From the NCBI RefSeq assembly GCF_021462225.1, contig NC_061817.1:3408751-3472750 (forward strand): 64,000 nt of DNA, written 5' to 3'. The notes below the pieces were generated by a model. It worked only from the letters and a program-made list of their open reading frames with translations. It was not told where the DNA came from and ran no database searches. This document shows, piece after piece, positions 1-12,540 of this stretch. The position numbers and the translations under genes were made by a program. This stretch comes from Girardinichthys multiradiatus (lineage: Eukaryota; Chordata; Actinopteri; Cyprinodontiformes; Goodeidae). Each line of letters begins with the position of its first letter. Within the stretch, counting starts at the first letter, position 1.

Positions 1-818
1 CATTAAAATCTCAACTATTTAATCTACCAGGTAGGAGAGCTGTATGTATATATGTGTCTTAGTGGGAGATTTCGCCATCAAACGACAATTTGAAACCATG
101 CATTATCTCCTAAAGGGTCATTATAGGCTTTTCTGTTTTGCTCCATGCTTGCTCTACTATTGTTGTAATTTGCTCCATGCCTACAAAGATCAACTAATGC
201 ACTTATTATAAAATCCACAGACATGGATGTTTATTTATTCACTCAAAAAATTGACTTAAACATTGCAAATTTTTAAAAATTTTAGATCTCTTTCTATGTT
301 CATTTATACGACTTATTCCTTAATTGTCTTAAAAGATCTACATGAAAATTAATGTTGAATAATAAATTTGAAAATGAAAAAATATTGAATGTGAAGCAAG
401 ACTTCATAGTAAGAGATGAAATATTGAACACATTAAAGTTTATTTTTTATTTTTTACTGCAGTAAACTGTGGGTTTTAACTGGCACGGTGAAGTTCAGCC
501 AAACCACAAATTGTTCAGACAACTATAACCTTCAGTACGCTGTTTTAAAATAACAGAGGAATAAGGAATGTTTTCTCCACAGGTTTGATACTACTCTAAT
601 GATGGCAGTGACATTTAACACTGATTCTTGCATATTGTGGCACAGGGCATTTCACAAACCACTGGATGGCTCCTTCCTGTCTTGCTTTGCCCCTCCTGCT
701 GTCCCATTGCAGCGGTATAATCCCCACATTTTGGTTTGTCTCTTAGTGAGTCATGTCATGATACGTTTTTCTGTGTTGTATTCCCCAATTCCTACATGAT
801 CATGTTGTTCCAGACCTG
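1..818. other. 3' flank and probable 3' UTR of hoxb3a
   Basis: AT-rich DNA following the hoxb3a stop codon in the direction of transcription. Two AATAAA hexamers on the minus strand lie about 370 bases past the stop. No coding sequence is recognised. The next gene of the cluster, hoxb2a, would be expected further left, outside the window. Confidence 0.6.
439..451 (-). terminator. candidate polyadenylation signals for hoxb3a
   Basis: Read on the minus strand, the hexamer AATAAA occurs at 446-451 and again at 439-444, about 370 bases downstream of the hoxb3a stop codon. The position suits a 3' UTR end. The region is AT-rich, so such hexamers also arise by chance and actual use is an inference. 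Confidence 0.35.
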
Positions 819-3800
819 CTACAAGTGGGTGAGCTTGGGTGCTTCTTGAATTCTGCCCTGAGTTGAGGTGTGGTGTGCTGACAGCTCAGTGTAAGTTGGG
901 TGTGTGGGTGGGTCACAGGGACCCTGGGGCCCCCCTCCACCCACATGGTGCTGGTTGGTAGTTGACATGGGCCCTGCGCCATTGTAGTCTATGGTTTGGT
1001 GGTGGGGCGGCGTAGGGCCAAGGTGGTTTAGGCCATACATGGAGGGCCCAGAGACAGCCATAGGCTCCACATAGCTGCCACCCCCAACGTAGACTGGACT
1101 GGCCTGCATGTTATTTGGCGTCCCATAGCCAGCATTGTTGGCCTGTACTAGGCCATGGTGGGGATCACTATAGTCTGGATCTGGGGCACCATATTTCTGA
1201 GGAGGGCAGCCCTTCATAGAAACATTGGAATAGGCAGTGGACATAGAATAAGACACTCCCTGGTGGAGCTTTCCAAAGGATGGGGGAGAGGGGGTCTCAT
1301 AGGTTGGGCCCCCTCCTCCCCCTCCCATTGGATGCATTGAGTTCAGGAAGCTGGCAGAGGACTGCATGGTCAAAGGAGGGGAACCTGTTGGAGATGGTCC
1401 TCCAGAGCTGGAGCTCAAGCCCTTCAACTTCTGGTCTTTTTTGTACTTCATACGTCGGTTCTGGAACCAGATCTTAATCTGGCGTTCGGACAAATTGAGC
1501 AGGTTGGCCATTTCCACACGTCGTGGTCGGCACAGGTACCTGTTGAAGTGAAACTCCTTCTCCAGCTCAACCAGCTGAGCACTGGTGTACGCTGTACGGG
1601 CTCGCTTGGATGATGCCGATGAGCCTCCAGTAGGACTTTTCTCCCCACTGCTGCCGCTCTCAGCGCCCCCTGATGCTATGGAGAAAAAAACACATTAGCC
1701 TCAACCAGCATGTCTGAAAAGAGCATCAAGAATCACATTGAAACCAGTTTGTTAACATTTTGAAAAGAAAAAAGATATATGTGGTTCAGCAGAGAAAAAC
1801 AAAAAGGAAGCAAGTTCTACAAATTATACCATGTAATTATCCAAATACAAATTATGAATTGTAAATGTAAGGGTAATAGAATAAATCTAGGCTGCATGCC
1901 AGAGGAAATTGGAAGCATTCAAAGTCTTAATAAAGCAGAGGGTGGTCTGGGCAGGCGGCCTGAATTATCCCTTGATATTAGTTGTCAACACTTCATAACA
2001 GTGGCAGTTATTAAAAGATGAAGGCCCCGGTGCTGGCCGAGAACACCTAAATTGCATTTTGGCAAGAGTGGCAAACCCCCTTAGCAATAGCAGCTGCAGC
2101 ACAAGGAACTGTTTCACCTAAGTGGACTCACCAAAAAAATAAAAACCCAAGTTGAGTTAGAGCTCTTTAGATTCAACTGCAAGGTAACCATTTGTATCAG
2201 GCTGAGGTCCTGTGAGTGACTGCTTCACATGGCACTCTAAATCATACATGTATACTAGTCATATCAGTTTCCCTCATCTTCACCAGTCTTGCAAACAGGA
2301 TTTTCCCGACAAATAAAATCAACTAACATCAAACAGCTGGGAAGGGTATTTATTAGGAACCTTTTCACACATGTACTTTGCTATTTAAAATTAAAAATAC
2401 TGTGACAAAATACATTTAACTGGATACCCCAATCAAGCCTTTGTTGAGTGCATGTGAAAAACAATGCGGCCTGTAAAATTATAGGTAATGTAAACTTGGA
2501 TTTTCCATCTATTCTTAGTGGTTTAATTTATAACACTGTTTTCCTTGAAAGTGATGATGACTTGGAATGATAATATTGTTAAACAGATAAGGTAATCATT
2601 CAAGCAGATATAAGCAAATTTCACATTTATGTTCCAATGAACATGTCAAAGATAAAGCAAGAGGCTTCTTCTTTAAATTGTGTCATGTTTTTATAACTAT
2701 TTCAGTATTTGACCACATCTCTTTTTGAAACCCATTGGTCAGTTTATTACAAATGTTTCTATTCTACCAATTATTTGGGTATACATCTCTGAGTTTTAAA
2801 GGCATATTCAAAATATAAAGTTAAAGAGAATTAAAGTTATACACAATAAATTAAATACATTATACTATAGGACACGCCTGCTGTGTTAAGACGTGGATTC
2901 ATGTGAATGCCCCTAATCACTTTAATATTAAAACATGACAAACATTAACCTAGTATCAGACACACAGATTATTTTTGCATAAGTCACTTTACATGTTTCC
3001 CAGTTGATAAGATTTTCCATATCAAATGTGTCCTAACATGTTATATTTCTGTAAAACAAAAAAAATGAGTCTGACATTACCCTTACTAATATCTCTCATT
3101 TTTAGTAGTTGTTGGAGGTAAAACATGAGGACGAGAAAACAAGAACAAACCCAACAACAAAACTCTTCTTTTAAGTGTTATTTGCAGATTGTCACCAAAT
3201 AGTTGTCTTTTCTGGCAAAATCGTTTCTGCTGCTCACCTGGATTGTAATTTGCCATCACATGTCAAAAAATATAAATTGTTCTCAACCACCTTTCCTCTA
3301 AGCTGACATACAATGACCACACATATTGTAGTTGAATTAATATTTTATAACATAACTATGTGTGTGTAACTCCTGGATCCATGTGAAACACATGTCCTAT
3401 AAGTACTGAATTATACACAACTGCCTAAAGAATTTATATGAAAACTATTTCATATTCAAAATGATTACAGGAAAAATCTATTCAATTCTTTTACATGTTT
3501 GTTTTGGTAGAATAAGATAAAGTTTATATTGTAAGTGTAGGAAAGTTGATTGACACTTTAATGTAAAAGTCTCTAAATTGTTCAGCTCTCCTAACCAATG
3601 ATACCAACTTTCTGTTCTCCACCATGTAAATAAATAAATCAAACAAATATTTGAAATTGTTTCTGCCATAACAAATGCAAACATTTTCTGCTGTGATTAC
3701 TTAAACTATCCCCAAAATATAATAATATCAGTGTCTGTACTGATGTCCTTAGGTTAAAAAAATGAAATCAGACAACCTTAAATTTAATGCCCAAGATAAA

Positions 3801-4899
3801 CTTTCTTTAACTACTTTTTTTTTTTAGCATTAACAACAACATGCTTTGAAAAATTAGCTCACATGGCACTTTATTATTTGCCTTATATTGGTATACTTAG
3901 CTTGCACCACAGCAATCTGACAGATAACACACAACAGGCAGACAAAACCCCGCTGGACTAGTTTCATTTGGTCATTTCTCTGTCTGAAATAGGTCTCTGC
4001 TGGAACTGTCCTGAAGAGACCCAATTTAACATAGGAAATCTTCTTAATTCTTTTGAGATCTAGCCCTGGAAAAAAAATGTTGATAAGCAAGGTGCTGAAA
4101 GAGCAGAGTGGTGAGAGTAAAGATAAGGACAGGATAGTAGCAAGAAAGATGCTAATGAATGTAGAATGTTGGAACGCCAATGAGCAGATGAGTAACGGAA
4201 ATGAGGAAAGAGGTGATATATAGCAGAAATAATGGAGGTTGTGTTGTTGCTGTTATAATTACTTTGTTTGATCAGCAAAGACAAAGAAAGATAAAGACAG
4301 TGAAAAGTGTAATCTAATACACCATTACCGGAGTTGTTGCTTGGTGAACAGTTTTTCTGCTTGGTTGTTTGCCGACACTCTTTCATCCAGGGAAAAATCT
4401 GCTTGGCCAGCGTGGGGTTGGGTGGCAGTGAAGAGGAGCTGGATGATGTGGAAGAAGATGTGGAGGAGGAAGAATTTGATGACTTAGGGCCTGATTTAGA
4501 GACTGTCGAAGACCCAGCACTGCCCTCCGGCTGCTGGGTAGCAGCATTACCATTGCTGGATTTGGGGGGCAGTGGAGGGGACACCTGGGAGGCAGGGTGG
4601 GGCTCAGGAGGCAGACTAGGCCGCATACAGCTGCCATTCAGCTCCTTGGTCTTGGCTAGCTGCTGCTGCTGCTGGTGGCAACTGTTATTGCCTAGTGACT
4701 GCAAAGAGCAGGCGGAGTGTTGGTATGAATCCACATCCAGATGGGTTGGCGACTGGAAGGGTGGTTGCTGGTGGGACACTGGGACCGGGGCATCATAGCC
4801 CCCAAAGCCATTGGCAGCTGCTGCTGCTCCTTGTACCTGGTAGGTCGAGTAGCCACCAAAAAGTGTGGGGGAGTTGTCGTAGTATGTTGTCTTCTGCAT
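819..4899 (-). CDS. hoxb3a: Homeobox protein Hox-B3a, two coding exons
   Basis: Hox paralogue group 3 transcription factor of the nucleus; it patterns the caudal hindbrain and pharyngeal region. Exon 1 is 4329-4899 and exon 2 is 819-1675; a phase-1 intron with GT at 4328-4327 and AG at 1677-1676 joins them into 475 codons. The start is the ATG giving MQKTTYYDN, the usual Hox3 N-terminus. The hexapeptide IFPWMK (PBX contact) is at residues 168-173, the homeodomain at about 213-272 (Q50, N51, [11 protein letters not shown]), and the Hox3-type C-terminal region ends in [11 protein letters not shown] serine-rich run precedes the hexapeptide (about 140-157), and a glycine run follows the homeodomain. 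The protein looks complete, without frameshift. It is the 3'-most gene in the window, with hoxb4a upstream. Assignment as b3a rather than b3b rests on the adjacent hoxb4a. Confidence 0.96.
1676..4328 (-). other. hoxb3a intron
   Basis: A 2.65-kb AT-rich intron between the coding exons, with canonical GT donor (4328-4327) and AG acceptor (1677-1676) behind a T-rich tract. It has no recognised coding sequence, RNA gene or mobile element, and TAAT cores are scattered throughout. No enhancer can be singled out by eye. Confidence 0.85.
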
Positions 4900-5022
4900 T
4901 TCTGTGAGAGATGGCAGCGTCTTCTTTTGCTCCAGTCCTTACTGAAAACCACTGCCGGAAGACCATTTGGTACCAGAGGTCACGTGACGGTGTCTCTCCA
5001 ACGGTCCCCTGCAACCTGACCT
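4900..5022 (-). other. hoxb3a 5' UTR with candidate upstream splice acceptor
   Basis: Upstream of the hoxb3a ATG the minus strand reads TGCTAACCTTTCAG at 5034-5021, a good branch point, pyrimidine tract and AG. This suggests that the 5' UTR is spliced from a non-coding exon further upstream, as is known for vertebrate Hoxb3. The leader from 5020 to 4900 contains a TCACGTGAC palindrome, with CACGTG at 4981-4986. Use of the acceptor is inferred and was not observed in transcripts. Confidence 0.45.
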
Positions 5023-5228
5023 GAAAGGTTAGCAAAGACAGAATAAAGAAATGACAGAGTTAAATCCATCTTCCTCCAGTGAAAGGCAGCATGACATGAA
5101 TAGAAACCACTGCTTTTCTTTCCTCATCACCTGACCCTCCCCCACCCTTTCTGAGCCCAGTTCACAGCCAGCAGATGCTCTAGAGGAGGGGGCACAACGA
5201 GGGTAAACTGTGTGTATGCTCTCCCTGT

Positions 5229-5249
5229 ACACACACACACACACAAAAA

Positions 5250-5291
<42 letters not shown>

Positions 5292-5308
5292 AACACACAC
5301 ACACACAC
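5229..5308. repeat. (CA)n microsatellite, interrupted
   Basis: A tract of CA dinucleotides broken by a short A run and by AAACAC interruptions, just upstream of the hoxb3a leader. Confidence 0.95.
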
Positions 5309-5310
5309 TA

Positions 5311-6050
5311 ATGTTAAAGTTAAACAGAAATTTTACTCACTGGGGTCATTAGAATGTCTTTTTACTTTTAATTCACAAACTGTAATATGGTTTTCTAATG
5401 TAAGAACAATAAAAATATGTTGTTGCTGTTTTTAATTTTCATTGCTGATTATCAAGTTCTATCAATTAATTATTTAATTCAAAAACCATAGAGATGCATC
5501 CAAAAATAAAAATAAAATCCAAATCCATATTGGAATGTGTAAAAATGACTATCTTCATTGTTGTTTGTATATGTCTTCATTATTTATTTGAAATAAACCA
5601 ATACATTGAATCCTGCAAGCCGAGAAATATTCTTGTTAAATGTAGAGCAAGAAAACCTGTATATACATTGTTTAGTGACTGATGAAGGCAGCCTCTATCT
5701 GTCAACCCTTGCTTGCCCAAACCCAGACTGTTGTTGGCCTTCCACGTGTGATTTACATTATTCCAGCCGCGCGACTCTGATCCCACTCATCGTCATGAAA
5801 ATTATTGCTGCTCAATAACAAGCGAGATTCATTTCCCGATGGGTTTGTTTTAACAGGGCCGGGGAAATCTGTAGGGTGAATAAAACCTTTATTATTGCAC
5901 AGATAAGTTTTGTTTTATTATTGTTATAATTTTATTTTTTTGTCTAGACGGTGACAACAAGGAAGAATAACAAATTGAATAATTCCATGCAATTCATGTC
6001 TTGCCCGGAAATGTTTCCGGATTTTTTTTCTCTTGAGAGCGAAGGCAGAT
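5311..6050. other. AT-rich intergenic DNA
   Basis: Upstream flank of hoxb3a between two microsatellites. It contains several AATAAA and TTTATT words and no long open frame with recognisable similarity. No feature can be assigned. Confidence 0.5.
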
Positions 6051-6235
<185 letters not shown>

Positions 6236-6514
6236 GCAGTGTTGTTGGCCTATCAAGTAAAGACTGAGGTGAAACAACAACAGGATGAGCCATGTGCGCT
6301 TCTGGCTGGAAATGCCGCAACGACCCACAAGCTTTTTGTCAGGCGCGACAGAACAGCTGGTATTCATTACTTTTCCTGAGAAGAAACGTCTTCAGGGGAG
6401 ACCTTAAAGTAAAGAGGCCCACCAGCTCAGTCAGGATATTTCCGTATTTTCCTGTTTTTCTATGGATTTTATGTTGTTTTTTTAAATATATTTTTGGTTG
6501 TAGTTGGATTACTA

Positions 6515-6595
6515 TTATTATTGTTATTATTATTATTATTAGTAGTAGTAGTAATAGTAGTAAAATTATAAACGTCGTCATTATGAAAACTAGAA

Positions 6596-6686
<91 letters not shown>
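6515..6686. repeat. ATT tract, (TA)n and (TG)n compound microsatellite
   Basis: A degenerate ATT/AGT tract at 6515-6560, then a (TA)n block at about 6601-6635 running directly into (TG)n at 6636-6686. Confidence 0.95.
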
Positions 6687-6692
<6 letters not shown>

Positions 6693-6719
6693 GGACGGAA
6701 AGAACTAAGCTAGCTAAAG

Positions 6720-7989
6720 CTAGGTAATGTTGAGCCAACTACAAATGTTCGAGCTAGTCTTGGCCTACAATTTATTTGTTATTTAAAATAAAATAAAAAT
6801 AAACTATATTGAAAGCCTGAAAAGCATAATGGGTTTAAAAGAGAATTTAAATTATATGGCCTCATCATTCCACATATAGCAATCAATTAAATGTCTCAAA
6901 AAATCAAACCCATTAAAACTATCTTTAGAACGCTTTTGTAAACCAATCAGCTGTTTGAATCTTTAGTTGATATTAGGTCTATCGTTGTTTTTCTTCCTCG
7001 GCCGTTCTCCAGTTCTTAGTACGTCACATATGTCAGTCATTTATCTTTCACGCAGACAAGCTGGAATCCTAATTATTTACTGGGAGGAATAGTCCCTAGG
7101 TGGGGGGGGCCGTGGCAAACAGTGTGGGAGGAATATGTTATTAAATCATAACGCTGTTTCACCATTAAACGCGACACGTAATGCCTCTGCCCTTGGCATG
7201 TAGGACTACAGCTTAATACAATCAGTAACTTTACCAGACGTCTCCCTGAATAATCGGCCTACAGGCTCCTGACACAGCCTCCCAAAACAACAGCAGAAAG
7301 AGTGGGAGGAAGGGAGAGGTGGAAGTCGGCCTTGGTGTCCAGTGCCTGTGTTTTATCCCGGGATATAAAATTACAAATGGCGCCTGCCACGAAGAGCCAT
7401 GCAGGGTCGGCGACAGAAAGAGAATCCATTAACTTGGACAGTCCACAAAGCTTTTTCTTTACTCCATTAACAGAAACACAGAACGAAGAGCTGCAGAAAC
7501 ACTAAACTGGTCTCATAAGACCCACTATTGCTCAGAATCTAAGTCAAAATCTCCACAAATCATTCAGAACTCATACAAGTTATATTGTAGCTTTAGATAT
7601 TAAAAAATACAAATAAACAACACGGGCCTATTTGCATAATTATAATAATAATGCTGGCGGACAAAGCATGAAGGGATAACAGAAAATTGGTCGGCAGGGC
7701 TTTGCATAAATAAATGGGTTAGCTGCAGGAGAAGGAGAAGCAGAAGCGGGAAAATAGGCAGAAGAGAGGAAGACAGAGATGGACGACCGCGAGAAGAAGG
7801 GGACCACTGGTAGGTCCAGCAGCTAAAAGCATTGTGAACTCTTCTTGAACCGGGATTCAAGTCATATGGCCCATAAATCACTGAGCCAGCCATCCGCCGC
7901 TCACAAAGCCAACAGCCAGGAAACACAGCCTATATACCACTGCTAGATTTTCAGTTTGGGCTCACTTTATTTATGACGGACTGCCAGTG
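6720..7989. other. intergenic DNA, unassigned
   Basis: Non-repetitive sequence between the compound microsatellite and a CpG-rich block. Around 7060-7110 a stretch of balanced composition with CCTAATTATT homeodomain-type cores stands out from the AT-rich surroundings. The open frames here lack family signatures. No gene is supported. Confidence 0.4.
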
Positions 7990-8520
7990 ATGTCTCTTAC
8001 CTTCCTTAGCACCGGCAGTCCCGGTCCACTCCGGAACGGACCCGGCAAAGTCGCATCATACGTCCTCACAAAGATTCACCATATGATCAGTACTGATAAA
8101 AAAAAATATTCGAATTAACTATATCTCCGTAAGCTTTGCTGTCCTCATGCCTGTCTCCTTTCCACAATCCGTGGTTCCTCCGGTGCAGGCTGGAAACTAG
8201 CGCAGCCTCTTACCACAACAACACCTACTGGAGCAGCAGCAGCGGCACCAGCAGCGGCACAGCGCGCTGAGCGGACCGGACACCTTGAGCGGCTGGCAGG
8301 TGGGAGCGCCAACGGGTTTCGAGGCGTCAGCGGGGGGGGGTGAGGATGCTTGATAAACAGGCGCAATCACTCCACGGGCTACGCGTACAGGCTATATTCG
8401 GGCTAGCTGAACAACCTTACCGGGAGCCTGCTGCTGCCTGCTCGCGCCCCCCGTGCCCCCCCACCGCCACCCTCCGCCCCGGCACCAGCTCTGCCTTCAC
8501 CGCTTCGAGCTGATAACAAT
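7990..8520 (-). promoter_or_regulatory. CpG-rich block with several splice donors, candidate distal hoxb3a promoter and first exon
   Basis: This block is much richer in G, C and CpG than its neighbours. On the minus strand it holds three strong donor motifs: AAG|GTAAGA (GT at 8000-7999), GTG|GTAAGA (GT at 8213-8212) and CCG|GTAAGG (GT at 8420-8419). Together with the acceptor near 5021 this fits alternative non-coding first exons of hoxb3a about 3-3.5 kb upstream of its ATG. Vertebrate Hoxb3 is known to use remote upstream promoters. No transcript is available here, so the assignment is an inference. Confidence 0.45.
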
Positions 8521-11500
8521 GGCCTCAAATTTCTCTCTTCTTATCCTCTGTCGCTCATTCAAGCAGCCAGCCAGCCAACCAGACAGTCATTCAGCAAGAC
8601 AACCTCTGAGAAACAGATTGTTACCCCATCGCATTTTGAGTGTTTATCCGCTTTCTTTATATTTTGCTCCACACGTTTATCTCTTTGAGCCGGAAGTATC
8701 TCCTCCTTCAGGATCCTTTTCTGGATTTTGCAGTTTCGGTCTCTGGTAGGCTGCAGGGAAGTCTGCTGCACACGACTAAGATCACGGGTAAACGCGGCCT
8801 CCAAACAAAGCTCTTGCTCCTGGTTGATCGCGCATTATGAATGTTTATATAAATATATAATTATATCTGTAGTAGCAACACGCGCGAATAGGTATCAACG
8901 ACGCTCACGAGACTAACAAAATAAGGGGCTTTATTCGAGGACGCAATGACTCCCTCATCAAACGTCATTCACAAATTATGCTAATGGCGCTGCATGGAAG
9001 TAAAACACGCAGTTAGCTGTTGGCTCTAGAGGCACACTTTCTTGCTGGGATTACTTTCCTGGTGTCACCATAACTTCCGATGACGTCTAACAGTTTACAC
9101 ATGTTACAGCAGGCACGTTCTCAGCTGCGACTCTGCCACAGAAATTAATCATTTTATTGTCCCGCATCTCTTCTTATCATTTAACAGCTGATTTGAGTGA
9201 AACGTCCTGCTGCCACTCAGACACGGACACCACCTTGAACGGGCCGAGTACAAAAACAAAATAATAATGTTATGATTTCAGTTATTTTCATGACAGCAAT
9301 AGGCCCTCATATCAGAATCTGTTAGATCACTCGGTGAGATTACATTCAGTGTGCATTAGCGTGACCTTGAATAAAACTGACAAATGTCTGATTTGTAGCA
9401 TCTTAGTAAAAGACAAACAGTAACAAAGTCGCTACAGGAGAAAAAGTAGTGATGTCTTACCAAAAGTTCTTAATAAGCAATACAAGTGGAATGAGAATAG
9501 TAAAATTGACACAATGACTGTGCCAAAGAAACATCTGTCGTTGCTGGGATGTTGGTGAAAATATGCAAATAGAAAATTTTAGTTTAAAATATTTATATAA
9601 ACAGACATAAAGCCATTTTTCAGGACAAAGCGATCTAATGCATACCCAGAAAAATAGAATTAAATCATATCCTTCAAATTCAATCAACTTCAAGAACAGC
9701 AACACAGCAGGAGAGTGTTACGATTTGTAAAGTGATTTTAGAGATATCGCGTGTTTTTAGAAGATAAAATGTTACAGGTCCGTAGAGAGGTGAAGTCGTT
9801 AAAAGCAAACGAGAAGAAAAGAAAGTGTTTTGTGATCTTTCCCCAGCCCAGCACCAGCCCCATCTCTCTCCCTCAACTACCCTTCTCTCTGTTTTTATTA
9901 TTCAGGACGCTACTGCTGTCGTTTATGGCTTCGTAAGATTTATGAGTTACCTCACACCCTGCAGCGTGTGTGCGTCTTTGCTTGTGTGTAAACGGTCCAA
10001 CTTTAAAACAGATAGCAGCGGCTGTGGACTGCTTAAATGAGAGGATGAGCTCAGTGTGGGTAGAAGGTGGGTGCTTGGAATGTGTCCGTCTGCAACTTTT
10101 ATTTTAAAGCAGCCTTTGCATTGGACTGAAGGACCTGCTCACAAAACTCGTTATTCATTTACCAAGTCCTTAATCAGCGTTTTTTTTTTTTTTTGTCCCA
10201 GTATCTGAGTGGTGTGGGAAGACTGCAACACATGGAGAAATAAGTGCCTCGGATTACATGCAGGCTCTGCATTGAATTACACCAGTCCTCGTAAAAGAAG
10301 GCCATGATTTTTTATTTCTCTTTCGATTGCAGACATATTTCAACGGTTTATGTTTGGGATTGAGTCCTGGATTTTGGCTCCCACAAATACGAGTCGGTGC
10401 CTTGTGGAAATCTACATTTTTCATCCGACTGGGATTCCAGACATGTGGGTCACAGGGAATGACACAAAGGAATTTACTCTGACTCTGGCTTCTGGAAATG
10501 ATCACGCATAGCTACTTTTAATGTGACCCTCGGTCCGTTTTATTTAACCTTTCGCAGAGCTTTCTAAAAAAAAACGTTTTATTTATTTACTTGTTTTAAT
10601 TTAATTTAATTGTAGAAACAACAAAAAAGAACCAGCAGCATATCAAGAGCAAGCGTTCTATAGTAGCCTATATGACTGGCTGTTCAGCAGTTATGAAAGA
10701 CGTTTTTGATAGTCTGCTTGTCTGTCACATGAGCTGTTTCCTGCTGGCTGTACCCGCGGTCATCACACTGGCCTCTATCAGCTAGATCATGGTTGCACAT
10801 AATATTGGATTTCGCTCACGTGCATTCAGCTGTGCCATCAAGCGTACTTTCAAAAAATAAAAATAATAACATAAGGATATTTTAAAAGAAAATGATATTC
10901 GAAATAACTGTACGTTAATACTATTTGCGCGAAAGGAAAGTAGCTATTTAATATGGTTATTCAAGCTGACGGCCACTCAGTCGATAAAAAGAATTGAGGT
11001 CCCCTCTTCCTCCAGATAAATGATTTAAAACATCTGCACTCACCGGACGATTCCTTTATTTTAAAGCTTCGATCGAGAAGACGGGCTTCCAGAAAGCTTC
11101 AAGCAACAATGGGTAAACCATGGGAAAAGGCAGGGAGACGGTGGAGAAAGAAGGATGGAAAGGTAATAGAAAGGGGAAAGGGAAGTGATGTGCAGTTAAA
11201 AAACTCTGTAAAATCCGATCAGGAGCCCTGACCTCATGTGGTCGTTCCAATGTTTGGGATAGAAACACCGCAGACAGGTAGGCTACTGACCTTTAAATTA
11301 CTCCCGGAATAAAAGCAAAGAGCGGCAGAGGGAAGGACGAAGCTTGGCTGGAAGTTATATGAGCTGCTATTGATCCGGGTAATCATTTTACAGATCCTAT
11401 TATATTCAAGGCGCTTCCCTCTCGTTTTAAACCGGCCTTATAGAATATTTCAAATCCCACAGAGCCCGATGAAGAAACGAATACAGACTAGTTACATTTA

Positions 11501-11552
11501 CAGGTAGAAATAAGTGGCTTTATTTGAACCCTGCTTCTGCAGACAAAACAAC
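8521..11552. other. intergenic DNA, unassigned
   Basis: A 3-kb stretch of ordinary intergenic sequence with a poly(T) run near 10180. Scattered candidate donors, such as TTTTG|GTAAGAC on the minus strand near 9460, have no supporting context. No gene, RNA or mobile element is recognised. Confidence 0.4.
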
Positions 11553-11554
11553 GA

Positions 11555-11589
<35 letters not shown>

Positions 11590-11655
11590 CATCTTTAATG
11601 TTCATCAGGAGCAAATGAAATATGATAGCTGCTGTTACCGTTACTCCAAACAGTG

Positions 11656-11733
<78 letters not shown>
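11553..11733. repeat. dispersed repeat copy 1: (GAAA)n, unique 70-bp core, (CT)n, (CA)n
   Basis: A GAAA array (11553-11588) is followed by a non-repetitive segment starting GCATCTTTAATGTTCATCAG and ending at CAGTGCTCTC. A CT run and a CA array to 11733 follow. The core recurs with one mismatch at 60929-61006 behind another GAAA array. It is therefore a dispersed unit and not an independent microsatellite. Confidence 0.85.
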
Positions 11734-11736
<3 letters not shown>

Positions 11737-12060
11737 CAGCTCTACACAATCTAGAATTTCATTCAAGACAGGCTGCACTTAAAACATGCAATGAAAGCTC
11801 TAAGATGAGTGGCTCTTTTGAATTTTTTTCTGAAAGCACAAACAACCTTGAAAGCCACCACAGCATTGGGCACCCAAAGGAGAAAAGTTAGCCCTGAAAA
11901 CTAGCAGCTGTTTCTTCCCTGCAGCCCATAAATAACTGCAGCATCAGTTAGAGACATCAATGACAAAATTCAATGCTGTATCAGCTGTACATTTCAAAAT
12001 TATAAACTCTCTAATGTCAAAAAGAGCGAAATAAAAACATAAAAAAACCCATGAAAAGGC
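11734..12060. other. intergenic DNA, unassigned
   Basis: A short AT-rich spacer between the microsatellite cluster and the open segment at 12090. No recognisable feature is seen. Confidence 0.4.
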
Positions 12061-12089
12061 CCCCCGCTGCTCCGGTTAACAGTTGTTAT

Positions 12090-12523
12090 TAAAGTTTTTT
12101 TCTGCCACTCAGTGCCTGTTTATGCTCCTGACAACTTCTACAAAGCACATAAATCAAAAGCAAAAGATCCCCCAACCTCTGTACCAGTCTACTCCAGCAA
12201 CACCACCAGCTCTGCCGCCTCTGCTGCTTTCAAATTGTTTCCATACAGGGACTCACGCACAGTACTGGCTGCAGTCCATCCCCATCCCAGGACCAGCAGT
12301 TGTTGTTCCCCCCTCCTCTCAGCCTCTCTGGAGCTACCGAGCAAGAGTGAACTAGTCTTAAGTTGCCCAGAAACTGATGCCGGGACTGACAAGCTTAGCC
12401 AGCTAGCTTGCAGGCTGAGACAAAGAGAGGAGGCTTCCTCCAGGGCCCCCCAGAACTGCTGATGAGTTCAAATTTGAGCTCAAGAAGAAGCTGCAAGGGA
12501 GAGAGGATGAGTTTTTCAGATAG
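12090..12523 (+). other. exon-like open segment on the plus strand, possibly a decayed gene fragment
   Basis: A T-rich tract ending in TCTGCCACTCAG (AG at 12111-12112) resembles a splice acceptor. It opens a frame of about 116 codons ending at 12462. At a run of six C (12446-12451) a one-base shift would carry the frame on into EFKFELKKKLQGREDEFFR before a stop at 12521-12523. The composition is less AT-rich than the surroundings. I do not recognise the product, and it lies antisense to the Hox genes. A captured gene fragment, a transposon piece and a chance open frame are all possible. Confidence 0.2.
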
Positions 12524-12540
12524 ACTAGAAGCAATGTGCA

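Noticed and set aside
1661..1676. CTCF-like word AGCGCCCCCTGATG
   Set aside because: It lies in the hoxb3a coding sequence at the start of exon 2, and two core positions differ from the consensus.
4334..4798. 154-codon frame on the plus strand over hoxb3a exon 1
   Set aside because: It is the antisense shadow of the hoxb3a coding exon, whose Hox3 hexapeptide and start are clear.
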